A DNA stretch of 64,000 nt from Ferrovibrio sp. MS7 (GTDB lineage: Bacteria > Pseudomonadota > Alphaproteobacteria > Ferrovibrionales > Ferrovibrionaceae): NCBI RefSeq assembly GCF_038404985.1, contig NZ_JBBKBA010000002.1, positions 248,001 through 312,000 on the forward strand. The letters run 5' to 3'. Positions 9,782 through 19,060 of the stretch are shown here, piece after piece. How positions within the stretch are numbered: the stretch's first letter is position 1; each line of letters begins with the position of its first letter. The position numbers and the translations under genes were made by a program. Below the pieces are notes generated by a model. The model saw only the letters and a program-made list of their open reading frames with translations, was not told the origin of the DNA and made no database searches.

Positions 9782-10579
9782 TCACCCCAGGGCTTTAATG
9801 AGGGTGGCCGACTTGGTGACAAAGCCGAAGCATTTCTTCACGTTCCACACTGTCGCCTCGGTGCAGAAGGCCGGCGACGAGGTGGCGCAGCAATCCTCCA
9901 CCAGCACGCAGCCATAGCCGAGGAAATTCGCATCAGTGAGGCTGTGCAGCACGCATTGATCAGTGTTGACGCCGGAGAACAGCACCGTGCGGATACCGAG
10001 GTTGCGCAGGATGGAATCCAGCGGCGTGTCCCAGAAGCCGCTGATGCGGTATTTGTCGACCTTGATGTCTTCCGGCTTCTGCTCAAGTTCATCGACCACC
10101 GCCGCCGCCCAGCTATCCTTTTCCAGCACCCGCGCGCCGCTGCCGGGCAGCGGATCGCCCAGGCCGACGCCACTGCCGGAATTCTTGTAGAGATGAATCT
10201 GGTTCGGCGGCATGTTGGCGAGATCCGGCCGGTTGCCCCAATTGACCCAGATCACCGGAATCCTGGCCTTGCGCAAAACCGGCAGCAGCTTCTGCAGCGG
10301 CTTGATCGGGGCGCGGTCCGGCCGGTAGTCGCCGCCGATATGATCCACCCAGCCGCCGGGCGCGCAGAAATCGTTCTGCATATCGATCACGATCATCGCC
10401 GTGCGCTTGGCATCGAAAGTGATGTTCTGCGGCGCTGCCTTCACGGTCACCGGCTTTGGCGCCGGGGCCGGGGTCGCCATGTCGATATGGCTCGCGCTGG
10501 CGCCCCAGGCATAATAGGCACCGGGTGCCGATAGCGGCTTCAGCTTGGCAGCGGATTTCTTGCTCGGTTTGGCCATCAT
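9782..10579 (-). CDS. Isochorismatase-family cysteine hydrolase
   Basis: 265 residues of the isochorismatase-like amidohydrolase fold. The nucleophile-activating Asp is in MIVIDMQNDF (Asp66), the Lys is in DKYRISGFWDTPLDSIL and the catalytic Cys is in GVNTDQCVLHSLTDANFLGY. The segment VIWVNWGNRPDLANMPP resembles ureidoacrylate/biuret-type amidohydrolases, so the substrate is probably a small carboxamide or ureide; this is inferred. An unusual Ala/Lys-rich extension of about 55 residues precedes the fold. The frame opens farther upstream, but GGGAG just ahead of twin ATGs at 10579/10576 marks the start. It is divergent from the sigma-54-driven transporter operon that encodes a second hydrolase of the same family, suggesting a shared nitrogen-scavenging role. 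Confidence 0.85.
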   Translation of the reverse strand: MMAKPSKKSAAKLKPLSAPGAYYAWGASASHIDMATPAPAPKPVTVKAAPQNITFDAKRTAMIVIDMQNDFCAPGGWVDHIGGDYRPDRAPIKPLQKLLPVLRKARIPVIWVNWGNRPDLANMPPNQIHLYKNSGSGVGLGDPLPGSGARVLEKDSWAAAVVDELEQKPEDIKVDKYRISGFWDTPLDSILRNLGIRTVLFSGVNTDQCVLHSLTDANFLGYGCVLVEDCCATSSPAFCTEATVWNVKKCFGFVTKSATLIKALG

Positions 10580-10695
10580 CTTCTCCCATGACACAGCCCA
10601 TGACATCGGCTGGTCCTGCAGAAGCAAATAACCTGCCAGCCGCCAGCGCCAGATAGTCCAGGAATGACATGCATACGATGCCTGTTTTTTAGGCT

Positions 10696-10720
10696 TTGCA
10701 TGCAATTATGCGCAGCGCAT
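10696..10720. promoter_or_regulatory. Paired palindromes upstream of the sigma-54 promoter
   Basis: Two adjacent perfect inverted repeats: TTGCATGCAA (10696-10705) and ATGCGCAGCGCAT (10708-10720). They sit about 70-90 bp upstream of the -24/-12 promoter, the usual place for an enhancer-binding activator dimer pair. They do not match the NtrC consensus well, so the activator is unknown. They could equally act on the divergent hydrolase gene. Confidence 0.45.
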
Positions 10721-10786
10721 TGGCAGAGTCCCTCAGGCAAGACACTGAGCCCGCTTGATTCCACTCGATTCAATTATGAATCACGC

Positions 10787-10802
10787 TGGCACGCCGATTG
10801 CA
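10787..10802 (+). promoter_or_regulatory. Sigma-54 (RpoN) -24/-12 promoter of the BMP transporter operon
   Basis: TGGCACGCCGATTGCA matches the RpoN consensus TGGCACG-N4-TTGCA at every defined position and with exact spacing: GG at 10788-10789, GC at 10800-10801. Transcription would start near 10812-10814, leaving about 35 nt before the ATG at 10848. An RpoN promoter needs an AAA+ activator; nitrogen control by NtrC is the obvious guess because the operon encodes uptake and hydrolysis of nitrogen compounds. Confidence 0.87.
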
Positions 10803-10847
10803 GCTTTCTCCGACGACTGATCTGTCGCCATCCTGAGGGGGAATGCC

Positions 10848-11840
10848 ATGCTTCACGTTGATCGCCGCCGTTTTCTCACCGGCACCGCCGCCGCCGCTGG
10901 TGTCACCTTTGCCGGTAGCTGGGCCCTGCCCGCCCGTGCCGCCGGCCCACTCACCGTGGGTGTGCTGATCCCTGGCTCGAAGTCCGACAAGGGCTGGATG
11001 GAATCGGGCTATGACGGCCTCAAGGCCGTGGAAAAGAAGCTCGGCGACAAGGTGAAGATCAGCTTCATCGAAAACGTGAAATTCGGCGAAATGGAGCAAG
11101 TGCTGGTCGCGCTTGCCGGCAAGAACGAGTTGATCATCGGCGTCGGCGGTCAGACCCAGGCTTCCGTGATGAAGGTGGCGCCCCGTTTTGCCAAGAAGAA
11201 GTTCGCCATCGTCGGCGGCAATGCCGATCCGAACAAGCCGGCCAATGTTTCCGGTTATGATGTGCGCCAAGCCGAGATCGGCTTCGTCGCCGGTGCCGCC
11301 GCCGCCATGCTGTCAAAGAACGGTGCCGTCTCCTATGTCGGTGGCCTGGAAATCCCCGCCATCGTCAACACCGGCAAGGAATTCGGCAACGGCGCCAAGT
11401 ATATCAACCCCGGCATCAAGTATTTCGAGAACTACACCGGCGACTTCGACGACGTGGCGAAGTCCAAGGAAGCGACTTTGGCCGCCATCGCCCAGGGTGC
11501 CGATGTGCATTACCACATCCTCAATCTCGGCCTGCGCGGCATGGAACAGGCGGCGCGCGAGAAGGGCACCAAGATCATCGGCAGCTATACCGACCGCTGC
11601 GGCACCGATCCGCTCTATATCGCCTACTCGATCACCGGTGTCGGCTATCAGGTCGAATACGCCATCGAGCAGGCTGTCGCCGGCACCTGGAAGCCGGAAT
11701 TCAAGCCCTTCGGCCTTGCCATGGGCCCGAAATCTTCCGACATGATCATCTGCGGCGGCGGCACGCCGGCAATGCTGGCCAAGCTGGACGAGATCAAGAA
11801 GGACCTGCTTTCGGGCAAGATCAAGGTGCTCGACGCCTGA
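10848..11840 (+). CDS. BMP-family ABC transporter substrate-binding protein
   Basis: 330 residues. The N-terminus is a twin-arginine type signal (DRRRFLTGTAAAAG, then cleavage near ARAAGP). The mature part is a BMP/Med-type periplasmic binding protein: VGVLIPGSKSDKGWMESGYDGL, IIGVGGQTQAS, FVAGAAAAMLSKNGAVSYVGG. This family usually binds nucleosides, purines or related ureides. AGGGGG lies 6 nt before the ATG. First gene of the sigma-54-driven operon; its TGA overlaps the ATG of the ATPase gene (TGATG), so translation is coupled. The ligand cannot be read from sequence, but the co-transcribed amide hydrolases suggest a nitrogen-rich heterocycle or ureide. Confidence 0.9.
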   Translation: MLHVDRRRFLTGTAAAAGVTFAGSWALPARAAGPLTVGVLIPGSKSDKGWMESGYDGLKAVEKKLGDKVKISFIENVKFGEMEQVLVALAGKNELIIGVGGQTQASVMKVAPRFAKKKFAIVGGNADPNKPANVSGYDVRQAEIGFVAGAAAAMLSKNGAVSYVGGLEIPAIVNTGKEFGNGAKYINPGIKYFENYTGDFDDVAKSKEATLAAIAQGADVHYHILNLGLRGMEQAAREKGTKIIGSYTDRCGTDPLYIAYSITGVGYQVEYAIEQAVAGTWKPEFKPFGLAMGPKSSDMIICGGGTPAMLAKLDEIKKDLLSGKIKVLDA

Positions 11841-13426
11841 TGCAGGCCACAGCCGAGGTATCGGAAGCAATGGCGGGGGCCGATGCCGGTCGGCCCCTGC
11901 TGGTGCTTGAAGGTGTCTCGAAACGCTTCGGCAGCCTGCAGGCGCTGGCCGATATCAGCCTGGATTTCCATGCCGGCGAGGTGCATTGCCTGCTCGGCGA
12001 AAACGGCGCCGGCAAATCCACACTCTGCAATCTGATCTTCGGCACCCATGCGCCGGATACCGGCTTCATGCGCTATCAGGGCCGCGAATGGTTGCCGAGC
12101 GGTCCCGCCGAAGCCCTGACCAGCGGCATCGCCATGGTGCACCAGCATTTCAGCGTCGTGCCGCGCATGAGCGTGGTGGAAAACCTGATGCTCGGCCAGG
12201 TGCGCGGCGTGCTAAAGCACAAGGATTATGCCGCGCGCATCCGCGAACTGGGCAAACGCTACGACCTTGCGGTCGATCCCGATGCCATTGTCGGCGAATT
12301 GTCGGTTGGCGAACGTCAGCGCGTCGAAATCGTGAAATGCCTGATGCGTGAGCCGCGCCTGCTGGTGCTGGATGAACCCACCGCCGTGTTGCCGCCGGAG
12401 GAAATCGGCGCGCTGCTGGATATCGTACGCCGCGTGGCTGACGATGGCCGCGCGGTGATCATGGTGACGCATAAACTGGCCGAGATCGCCAAGGTGGCGG
12501 ACCGCGTCAGCGTGCTGCGCGGCGGCCGCAAGATCACCACCGTGCGCATGGCGGAAGCCCAGATGGGTGACCTGGTGCGCGCCATGGTCGGTCGCGAAGT
12601 GGTGTCGCTGGAAAGTGCGCTACAGGCCAGTCTGGCCGAGATTGCGTCGCCACCCACTGCGGATGACGACAAGCCCAAGCCCTTCGCCCTGATCTGCGAC
12701 GGCCTGACGGTGAAGGACCGTACCGGCGCCGTACGGCTGGATAATTTCACGCTGGAAATCCGGGCCGGCGAAGTGATCGGCTTGGCCGGCGTGGAAGGCA
12801 ACGGGCAATCCGAGCTTGGCCGCGTGCTGGCAGGATTGCTGAAGCCCAGCGCCGGGCGGTTCCATATCGGCGATGAGGATCTGACCGAAGCCGGGCCGGC
12901 GGCGGTGACGGCGGCCGGCGGCGGCATCGTGCCGGAGGATCGCCATGCGGTCGCCTGCGTCACCGGCATGAGCGTGGCGGAGAATATCTTCCTCAACAAG
13001 CTCGGCGACTTCACCCGCTTCGGCATGCTGCAGCGTGGCGCCATGACCACGGCGGCGAAGGAACTGATGACGCAATATGATGTGCGCGCCGCCTCCGCCG
13101 AGGTCGCTTTCGGCGGCCTTTCCGGCGGCAACCAGCAGAAGGCCGTGCTGGCGCGCGAACTGACCCTGAAGAAGCTGGTTTTCCTGCTCGCTGCGCAGCC
13201 CACACGCGGCCTGGATATTGGTGCCGTGGAAGCGGTCTACCGTAATATTCGCGCCGCCGCGGCACGCGGCGTCGGCGTGCTGCTGATTTCCAGCGAACTC
13301 GATGAACTGATCGCGGCCTCCGACCGAATCCTGGTGCTGTATCGCGGCCGGGTGATCGGTGAGAAACCGGCACGGATGGACCAGCGCGAAGCCATCGGCG
13401 CCCTGATGTCGGGACACGCTGCATGA
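11840..13426 (+). CDS. BMP/ribose-type ABC transporter double ATPase
   Basis: 528 residues with two nucleotide-binding domains. The first (about 15-245) is complete: Walker A GENGAGKST, signature LSVGERQR, Walker B LLVLDEPT. The second (about 265-520) has a degenerate Walker A (GVEGNGQSE), an intact signature LSGGNQQK and a Walker B altered to LVFLLAAQPTRGLD, which lacks the usual DEPT core; the second site is probably catalytically weak, as is common in this sugar/nucleoside family. It energises the two permeases encoded next. The ATG overlaps the stop of the binding-protein gene. Confidence 0.92.
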   Translation: MQATAEVSEAMAGADAGRPLLVLEGVSKRFGSLQALADISLDFHAGEVHCLLGENGAGKSTLCNLIFGTHAPDTGFMRYQGREWLPSGPAEALTSGIAMVHQHFSVVPRMSVVENLMLGQVRGVLKHKDYAARIRELGKRYDLAVDPDAIVGELSVGERQRVEIVKCLMREPRLLVLDEPTAVLPPEEIGALLDIVRRVADDGRAVIMVTHKLAEIAKVADRVSVLRGGRKITTVRMAEAQMGDLVRAMVGREVVSLESALQASLAEIASPPTADDDKPKPFALICDGLTVKDRTGAVRLDNFTLEIRAGEVIGLAGVEGNGQSELGRVLAGLLKPSAGRFHIGDEDLTEAGPAAVTAAGGGIVPEDRHAVACVTGMSVAENIFLNKLGDFTRFGMLQRGAMTTAAKELMTQYDVRAASAEVAFGGLSGGNQQKAVLARELTLKKLVFLLAAQPTRGLDIGAVEAVYRNIRAAAARGVGVLLISSELDELIAASDRILVLYRGRVIGEKPARMDQREAIGALMSGHAA

Positions 13427-13439
13427 CAAGGTTGGTTGC

Positions 13440-14525
13440 ATGACAGCTATTGCGCTTTCTCGCCCCGCCCTCACCCGTACCGCGCTGCGTCTGGCGGTGC
13501 CACTCGGCGCCACTACCATCGCGCTGCTGTTCGGCCTGCTGATGATCGCCCTGTCGGGCCGCTCGGTGCCCGATGCGGTGGCGGCCTTCATCGATGGCGC
13601 CATCGGCTCGCCGTTTGCGTTTGGTGCCTCGGTGAACCGCGCCGTAGCGCTGGCCATGGTCGGCTTCGGCTTCATTATTGCCAACCGTGCCAATCTTACC
13701 AATGTCGGCGGCGAAGGCCAGATCGCCGTGGGTGGTATCGCCGCCACCGCCGTGGCGCTCTATGGCGGCGTGCAGGGCCTGCCGCTGGGCCTTGCCGTGC
13801 TGCTGCCACTGCTGGCCGGTGCATTCTGCGGTGCTGTCTGGGGCGCAATCGCCGGTGTGATGAAAGTGCGCTTTGGCACCAATGAAGTGATCAGTACGCT
13901 GTTGCTAGGCTTCATCGCGCTGCTGTTCGTCTATTGGTCCGTGCAGTCCGACAACCTGCTGCGCCAGCCACGCAATTCCTCGGCAACGCTTCCGGAATCG
14001 CTGCCAATTCCGGAAGCCACGCAATTGCCGCTGCTGACGCCCGATCCGGAATCGCCGCTGCATATCGGCTTGGTAATCTGCATTCTCTGCGGCATCGCCA
14101 CCGCCGTGATGCTCGGTCGCTCTACTTTCGGCCTGAAACTGCGCGCCGTGGGCTTGAATGAATTGGCCGCGCGCCGCGCCGGCATGCCCTGCGACATGCT
14201 GCTGATCGCCGCCCTCGGCCTCGCCGGCGCGCTCGGCGGTCTGGCCGGCGCCACCATGATCCAGGGCGAGCAATATTACCTCAAGACCGGCTTCTCCTCG
14301 GGCTATGGCTTCGATGGCCTGGTGGTCGGCCTGCTGTCGCGCGGCTCGGCGATAGGTGTGCTGGCCGGGGCGCTGTTCTTCGGCTTCCTGCGGTCGGGCG
14401 GCATCTCCATGGAGATCATGGCCCAAGTGCCTGCCGCGCTTACTCTTGTAATCCAGGGCTTGATCGTCATTGCCGTCGCCGGTTCGGTGATCCTCTCCGA
14501 ACGGCTTGCCGGGGAGGCCAAGTGA
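13440..14525 (+). CDS. ABC transporter permease (BMP system, subunit 1)
   Basis: 361-residue polytopic inner-membrane protein of the BPD_transp_2 (ribose/branched-chain type) family. Recognisable signals are NRANLTNVGGEGQIAVGG, the FGTNEVISTLLLGFIAL segment and the coupling-region-like KLRAVGLNELAARRAGM. It lies 13 nt after the ATPase stop, and its TGA overlaps the start of the second permease. It should form the heterodimeric channel with that protein. Confidence 0.9.
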   Translation: MTAIALSRPALTRTALRLAVPLGATTIALLFGLLMIALSGRSVPDAVAAFIDGAIGSPFAFGASVNRAVALAMVGFGFIIANRANLTNVGGEGQIAVGGIAATAVALYGGVQGLPLGLAVLLPLLAGAFCGAVWGAIAGVMKVRFGTNEVISTLLLGFIALLFVYWSVQSDNLLRQPRNSSATLPESLPIPEATQLPLLTPDPESPLHIGLVICILCGIATAVMLGRSTFGLKLRAVGLNELAARRAGMPCDMLLIAALGLAGALGGLAGATMIQGEQYYLKTGFSSGYGFDGLVVGLLSRGSAIGVLAGALFFGFLRSGGISMEIMAQVPAALTLVIQGLIVIAVAGSVILSERLAGEAK

Positions 14526-15445
14526 TGATCGACCTGTTCGCGGTTTTCCTCGCCTCCACCCTGCGGCTGGCCATGCCGCTGATGCTGGCCGCCAGCGGCG
14601 AACTGGTGAGCGAACGTTCCGGCGTGCTCAACCTGAGCCTGGAAGGCATGATGCTGACGGCGGCCTTCTTCGGTGCGCTCGGTGCCTGGGGCACCGGTTC
14701 GCCGGTGCTGGGTATCCTCTGCGCCGTGCTGGCGGCTGTTGTGGTGGCGGCGGTGCAAGCGGTGCTGAGCGTGCGGCTGCGGGCCAATCAGCTCGTGGTC
14801 GGCATCGGCTTCAACATCCTGGCGCTTGGCGCCACCACGCTGCTTTACCGCATCATCTTCGGCGGCCTGTCGCGCGAGGAAATCCCGGGCCTGCCCAAGA
14901 TGCATATTCCGGGCTTGAGCGACCTGCCGCTGATCGGCCCGGCGCTGTTCCAGCAGAGCTACCTGGTCTATTTCGGCTTCGGCTGCGTGCTGCTCTTGTG
15001 GTGGATGCTGAAATACACCGCCTTCGGCCTCGCCATCCGCGCCGTCGGCGACGATCCGCGTGCCGGCGACAAGGCCGGCGTGCCGGTGGCGCGCACGCGC
15101 TATCTCTCGGTGCTGATCACCGGCGCCATGGCCGGCTTGGCTGGCTCCTTCCTCTCGGTGGCCGATATCAACACCTTCACCGAGAACATGACCAACGGCG
15201 CCGGCTATCTGGCGCTTGCCGCCGTGATCTTCGGTGGCTGGACAGTATGGCGCACCATTGGCGCCTGCCTGCTGTTCGGTGCCGCTACGGCGCTGCAATT
15301 CCAGCTACCCGCCATGGGCGTGAACGTACCCACCGCACTGCTGCTGATGCTGCCCTATATCCTGGCGCTGCTGGCGGTGGCTGGCGTGGTCGGCCGGCTC
15401 GATCCGCCTGCCGCCCTCACCCTGCCCTTCCAGCGCGGAAAGTGA
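14525..15445 (+). CDS. ABC transporter permease (BMP system, subunit 2)
   Basis: 306-residue polytopic membrane protein of the same permease family: [20 protein letters not shown] near the N-terminus and [19 protein letters not shown] as the cytoplasmic coupling segment. The ATG at 14525 overlaps the previous TGA and follows GGGGAGG; a GTG one codon upstream (14522) is an alternative start. Only 4 nt separate it from the following hydrolase gene, so the operon continues. Confidence 0.9.
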   Translation: MIDLFAVFLASTLRLAMPLMLAASGELVSERSGVLNLSLEGMMLTAAFFGALGAWGTGSPVLGILCAVLAAVVVAAVQAVLSVRLRANQLVVGIGFNILALGATTLLYRIIFGGLSREEIPGLPKMHIPGLSDLPLIGPALFQQSYLVYFGFGCVLLLWWMLKYTAFGLAIRAVGDDPRAGDKAGVPVARTRYLSVLITGAMAGLAGSFLSVADINTFTENMTNGAGYLALAAVIFGGWTVWRTIGACLLFGAATALQFQLPAMGVNVPTALLLMLPYILALLAVAGVVGRLDPPAALTLPFQRGK

Positions 15446-15449
15446 TGCC

Positions 15450-16112
15450 ATGCCAATCATTCCCGCCCAGCCTTATGAATTCGAGTTTCCCGCCGGCAAG
15501 CTGGCGCTGATCGTGATCGACATGCAGCGCGATTTCGTCGAGCCCGGCGGCTTCGGTGCCGTACTCGGCAATGATGTCAGCCTGCTGACCGCCATCATCC
15601 CCACGGTGGCCGAGTTGATCGCCGGTTTCCGCAAGGCCGGCCTGCCGGTGATCCATACCCGCGAAGGCCACCGCGCCGATCTTTCCGACTGCCCGCCCTC
15701 CAAGCGCGTACGCGGCAAGGGCAGCCTGACCATCGGCGATAGCGGCCCGATGGGGCGCATCCTGGTGGATGGCGAACCGGGCAACGACATCATCCCTGAG
15801 CTGGCGCCGGTGCCCGGCGAAGCGGTGATCCTCAAGCCCGGCAAGGGTGCCTTCTATGCCACGCCGCTCGGCGATATCCTGCGCCGCGCCGGGGTCAATC
15901 ATCTGGTATTTGCCGGCGTCACCACCGAGGTCTGCGTGCAGACCACGATGCGCGAGGCCAATGACCGCGGCTATGAATGCCTGCTGGCCGAGGATGCGAC
16001 CGAAAGCTATTTCCCCGAATTCAAGGCCGCCACCCTGGCGATGATCCGCGCCCAGGGCGGTATCGTCGGCTGGACTGCGCCGGTAAAGACCATCCTGTCG
16101 CATCTGGCATGA
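15450..16112 (+). CDS. Biuret-hydrolase-like cysteine amidohydrolase
   Basis: 220 residues, isochorismatase family. The triad is visible: Asp24 (VIDMQRDF), Lys129 (ILKPGKGAF) and Cys162 ([17 protein letters not shown]). The Lys-Cys spacing (33) and blocks such as [32 protein letters not shown] and [16 protein letters not shown] agree closely with what I recall of rhizobial biuret amidohydrolase BiuH (biuret to allophanate plus ammonia). The exact substrate here is an inference. It is co-transcribed with the ABC transporter, and its stop overlaps the amidase start (ATGA), so imported amide is probably hydrolysed stepwise. Confidence 0.85.
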   Translation: MPIIPAQPYEFEFPAGKLALIVIDMQRDFVEPGGFGAVLGNDVSLLTAIIPTVAELIAGFRKAGLPVIHTREGHRADLSDCPPSKRVRGKGSLTIGDSGPMGRILVDGEPGNDIIPELAPVPGEAVILKPGKGAFYATPLGDILRRAGVNHLVFAGVTTEVCVQTTMREANDRGYECLLAEDATESYFPEFKAATLAMIRAQGGIVGWTAPVKTILSHLA

Positions 16113-17236
16113 GCGCCTTCGTTCCGGGTGGCACCTTCGTCATACCGCCAACCGGCGCCGGGCTGCTTAACGGCCGCACCTTCGCCGTAAAAGACCTGAT
16201 CGATATTGCCGGCCATGTCACCGGCGGCGGCAATCCCGACTGGGCCGCCGCACAGCAACCGGCGAAACACCATGCCCCGGTGGTGGAGCGAATGCTGGCC
16301 GCTGGCGCCACGCTGATCGGCAAGACCATCACCGATGAACTGGCCTTCAGCCTGGAAGGCGAGAATGCGCATTTCGGCACGCCACTGAATCCGCGCTGCC
16401 CTGACCGCCTGCCTGGCGGCTCCTCCAGCGGCTCAGCCTCTGCTGTTGCCGCCAGCCTGGCCGATCTGGCGCTCGGCACCGATACCGGCGGCTCGGTGCG
16501 CGTACCCGCCAGCTTCTGCGGCCTGTTCGGCTATCGCCCCAGCCATGGCCGCCTGCCGCTGGACGGCGTGATCCCCTTCGCGCCGAGCTATGACACGGTT
16601 GGCCTGTTCGCCCGCGATGCCGATACGTTGCGGCGCGGCGCCCTGGCGGTGCTGGTGGATACCGCGCCCGCCATGCCGATCACGCGTGTCATGTGGGCCA
16701 GTGATGCCTATGCAATGACCCAACCGGCTGTGGCCGCCGCCCTGCCCCAGCTTGGCGAAGCCGTGCAGCTTTATGATGGTGAGGACGTCGACTGGCTGGA
16801 GGCTTATCGCGTGTTGCAGGCTGCCGACATCCAGGCTTCGCTTAGGCCCTGGATCGCCACGGCTAGGCCGCGTTTCGGCGAAAACATTGCCCCACGCTTC
16901 AGCGAAGCCCTGGCGTTGAGCGAAGCCGAGATCAAGCGTTACCGCCCGATCCGGGCAGCCATCCGGGCCAAACTGGAAGCGATGCTGCCGCCCGGCACGG
17001 TGCTGCTGCTGCCCACCGCACCCTGCCCGGCGTTGAAGCGAGACAGCGATGGCGCGGCGCGCGGGGATTTCTACCGCAGGGCGCTGACGCTCACTTCAGC
17101 CGCCGGTCACGCCGGATTGCCGGCTTTGAATATTCCGGCAGCGGAAGTCGATGGCTGTCCGGTCGGTCTGTCGCTGCTCGCCGGCGCGGGTCAGGATGAA
17201 GCCTTGCTCGACTTCGCCTTGGCGGGCCCGCTGTAG
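16109..17236 (+). CDS. Amidase-signature enzyme (AMI1-like)
   Basis: 375 residues of the amidase-signature family. The Ser-cisSer-Lys triad is visible as Lys28 (FAVKDLID), Ser105 (PGGSSSGSA) and Ser129 ([13 protein letters not shown]), with spacing identical to plant AMI1-type amidases; [11 protein letters not shown] and [14 protein letters not shown] also fit that branch. It releases ammonia from a small amide; candidates are an allophanate- or carboxybiuret-like product of the preceding enzyme or an aryl-acetamide. The protein is shorter than AtzF/AtzE-type amidases and has no C-terminal domain. Last gene of the sigma-54 operon; its 3' end overlaps the convergent helicase gene by 46 bp. Confidence 0.85.
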   Translation: MSAFVPGGTFVIPPTGAGLLNGRTFAVKDLIDIAGHVTGGGNPDWAAAQQPAKHHAPVVERMLAAGATLIGKTITDELAFSLEGENAHFGTPLNPRCPDRLPGGSSSGSASAVAASLADLALGTDTGGSVRVPASFCGLFGYRPSHGRLPLDGVIPFAPSYDTVGLFARDADTLRRGALAVLVDTAPAMPITRVMWASDAYAMTQPAVAAALPQLGEAVQLYDGEDVDWLEAYRVLQAADIQASLRPWIATARPRFGENIAPRFSEALALSEAEIKRYRPIRAAIRAKLEAMLPPGTVLLLPTAPCPALKRDSDGAARGDFYRRALTLTSAAGHAGLPALNIPAAEVDGCPVGLSLLAGAGQDEALLDFALAGPL

Positions 17237-18912
17237 CCGCCCTTCTTGCGGTGCTTCTTGTCCCATTCCGGCTTTTTCAGCTTGCGCGGCTTCGATGCCT
17301 CGCCTTCGCTGCCCGGCTGCAGGCGCAGGATACGCAGATTCTCGCCAGTACCCTCGCGCTCGATCTGCTGCCAGAAACGCTCGGCAACATTCGCCGCCAC
17401 CTCGAAATGGGCCTCGGTGTGGAACACCTTGATCGCACCGATATCGCGCCGGGTGAGATTGCCGACGCGGCAGATCAGCGGCAGCAGCCAGCGCGGCTCG
17501 GCATTCTGCTTGTGGCCAGCCGAGATGCTGAACCAGACACCGCCGCTGAAAGCCTCGCGCGGCTTCTTCGCCGTTTCGGCTGCCGGCGCGGTGGCAGGCA
17601 GATTTTCCGACAATTCCTCCGGCGCCGGCAGACTGGCGCGTTGCAGCCGCAGATAGGCGGCAGCGATCTGCTCCGGCGGATGCGCCGCCAGCAGGGCCTG
17701 CACGAAATCCGGTTCATCCCCGCTCAGCGGCGCCTGCAGCACCGCATCCTCCAGCATGCGCTGGCGGTCGCGGGCGGCGACATCGGCGGCACTGGGTGGC
17801 GAGCCCCATTCGGCGCGGATATTGGCACCAGCCAGCAGCCGCTGCGCCGTCTGGCGCCGGTTATACGGCACCATCAGGGCGCAAAGGCCCTTGCGACCGG
17901 CGCGACCGGTGCGGCCCGAGCGATGCAACAGCGTCTCGCCGTTGGTCGGCAGGTCGGCATGGATCACCAGTTCCAGGTCCGGCAGGTCGATGCCGCGCGC
18001 CGCCACATCGGTGGCGACACAGATGCGGGCACGACCATCGCGCATTGCCTGCAAGGCATGGCCACGGCTGGCCTGATTCAACTCGCCCGACAGCGCCACC
18101 ACCACGAAGCCACGGTTCGCCAGCCGCGCGGTGAGATGATTCACGCCCATGCGGGTACCGCAGAAGATCAGCGTACTTCTCGGCTGCATATGGCGCAGCA
18201 GGTTGATGATGGCATTCTCGCGGTCACCCGGTGCCATCTGCAGCACGCGGTATTCGATATCGCCATGCTGCACCCGCCCCTGCTGTGCCGAGAGGCGCAG
18301 AGCATCACGCTGGAAGCGTTTTGCCAGGGCGGCAATCGGCTGTGGCACGGTGGCGGAGAAAAGCAGCGTGCGGCGCTCCGGTGGCGCGGCACTCAGGATA
18401 TATTCCAGGTCTTCGCGGAAGCCGAGATCGAGCATCTCGTCAGCTTCGTCCAGCACCACGGCCTGCAACGCGCGGATATCCAGCGAGCCGCGCTCGATAT
18501 GGTCGCGCAGGCGGCCCGGTGTGCCGACAACGATATGTGCCCCGCCCGACAGCATCTGGCGCTCCTGGCGCATGTCCATGCCACCAACACAGGAGACCAC
18601 GCGTGCGCCGGTCTGCTCATAGAGCCAGGTCAGTTCGGTGCAGACCTGCAGCGCCAGTTCGCGGGTTGGCGCCACCACCAAGGCCTGCGGCAAGCTGCCG
18701 CGCTCGAAACGCTCCTGCCCACGCAGCAGGCCGGGCGCCATGGCCATGCCAAAGGCCACGGTCTTGCCCGAGCCGGTCTGGGCCGAGACCAGCAGATCGC
18801 GGTCCGCCGTTTCCGGCGCCAGCACCATTGCCTGCACTGACGTGAGTGTATCGTATCCACGCGCGGTAAAAGCCCGGGCCAAAGCCGGGACCACGCTTTC
18901 CAAACCATGCAT
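17191..18912 (-). CDS. DEAD-box ATP-dependent RNA helicase with DbpA-type RNA-binding domain
   Basis: 573 residues from the ATG at 18912 (MHGLESVVPALARAF); the open frame extends 36 codons further but without helicase sequence. Motifs in order: Q-motif region TSVQAMV, I AQTGSGKT, Ia PTRELALQ, Ib TPGRL, II DEAD, III SAT, V ATDVAARGID, VI HRSGRTGRAG. Residues about 455-530 form a DbpA-like RNA-binding fold (GVWFSISAGHKQNAEPRW), followed by a basic Lys-rich tail. Likely functions in rRNA folding or ribosome assembly. Its stop lies inside the convergent amidase gene. Confidence 0.92.
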   Translation of the reverse strand: MHGLESVVPALARAFTARGYDTLTSVQAMVLAPETADRDLLVSAQTGSGKTVAFGMAMAPGLLRGQERFERGSLPQALVVAPTRELALQVCTELTWLYEQTGARVVSCVGGMDMRQERQMLSGGAHIVVGTPGRLRDHIERGSLDIRALQAVVLDEADEMLDLGFREDLEYILSAAPPERRTLLFSATVPQPIAALAKRFQRDALRLSAQQGRVQHGDIEYRVLQMAPGDRENAIINLLRHMQPRSTLIFCGTRMGVNHLTARLANRGFVVVALSGELNQASRGHALQAMRDGRARICVATDVAARGIDLPDLELVIHADLPTNGETLLHRSGRTGRAGRKGLCALMVPYNRRQTAQRLLAGANIRAEWGSPPSAADVAARDRQRMLEDAVLQAPLSGDEPDFVQALLAAHPPEQIAAAYLRLQRASLPAPEELSENLPATAPAAETAKKPREAFSGGVWFSISAGHKQNAEPRWLLPLICRVGNLTRRDIGAIKVFHTEAHFEVAANVAERFWQQIEREGTGENLRILRLQPGSEGEASKPRKLKKPEWDKKHRKKGGYSGPAKAKSSKASS

Positions 18913-19060
18913 TGCTAGAAACTTCCAGGAGGCGCCAACGCGGGCGCAGGGCGGGCCACAGCCCGAGTTGGCGCGTCTTTTAAGCCCTGGATTCGGAAAC
19001 GTCAATTGCGCCGGCACCAATTGTAACCGGCATTACCGTCTGCTTATGAGAACAGCCTGC

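Noticed and set aside
17251-18840. Plus-strand frame of 529 codons inside the helicase
   Set aside because: Complement of a gene with all DEAD-box motifs; the product is low-complexity Arg/Gln/His-rich.
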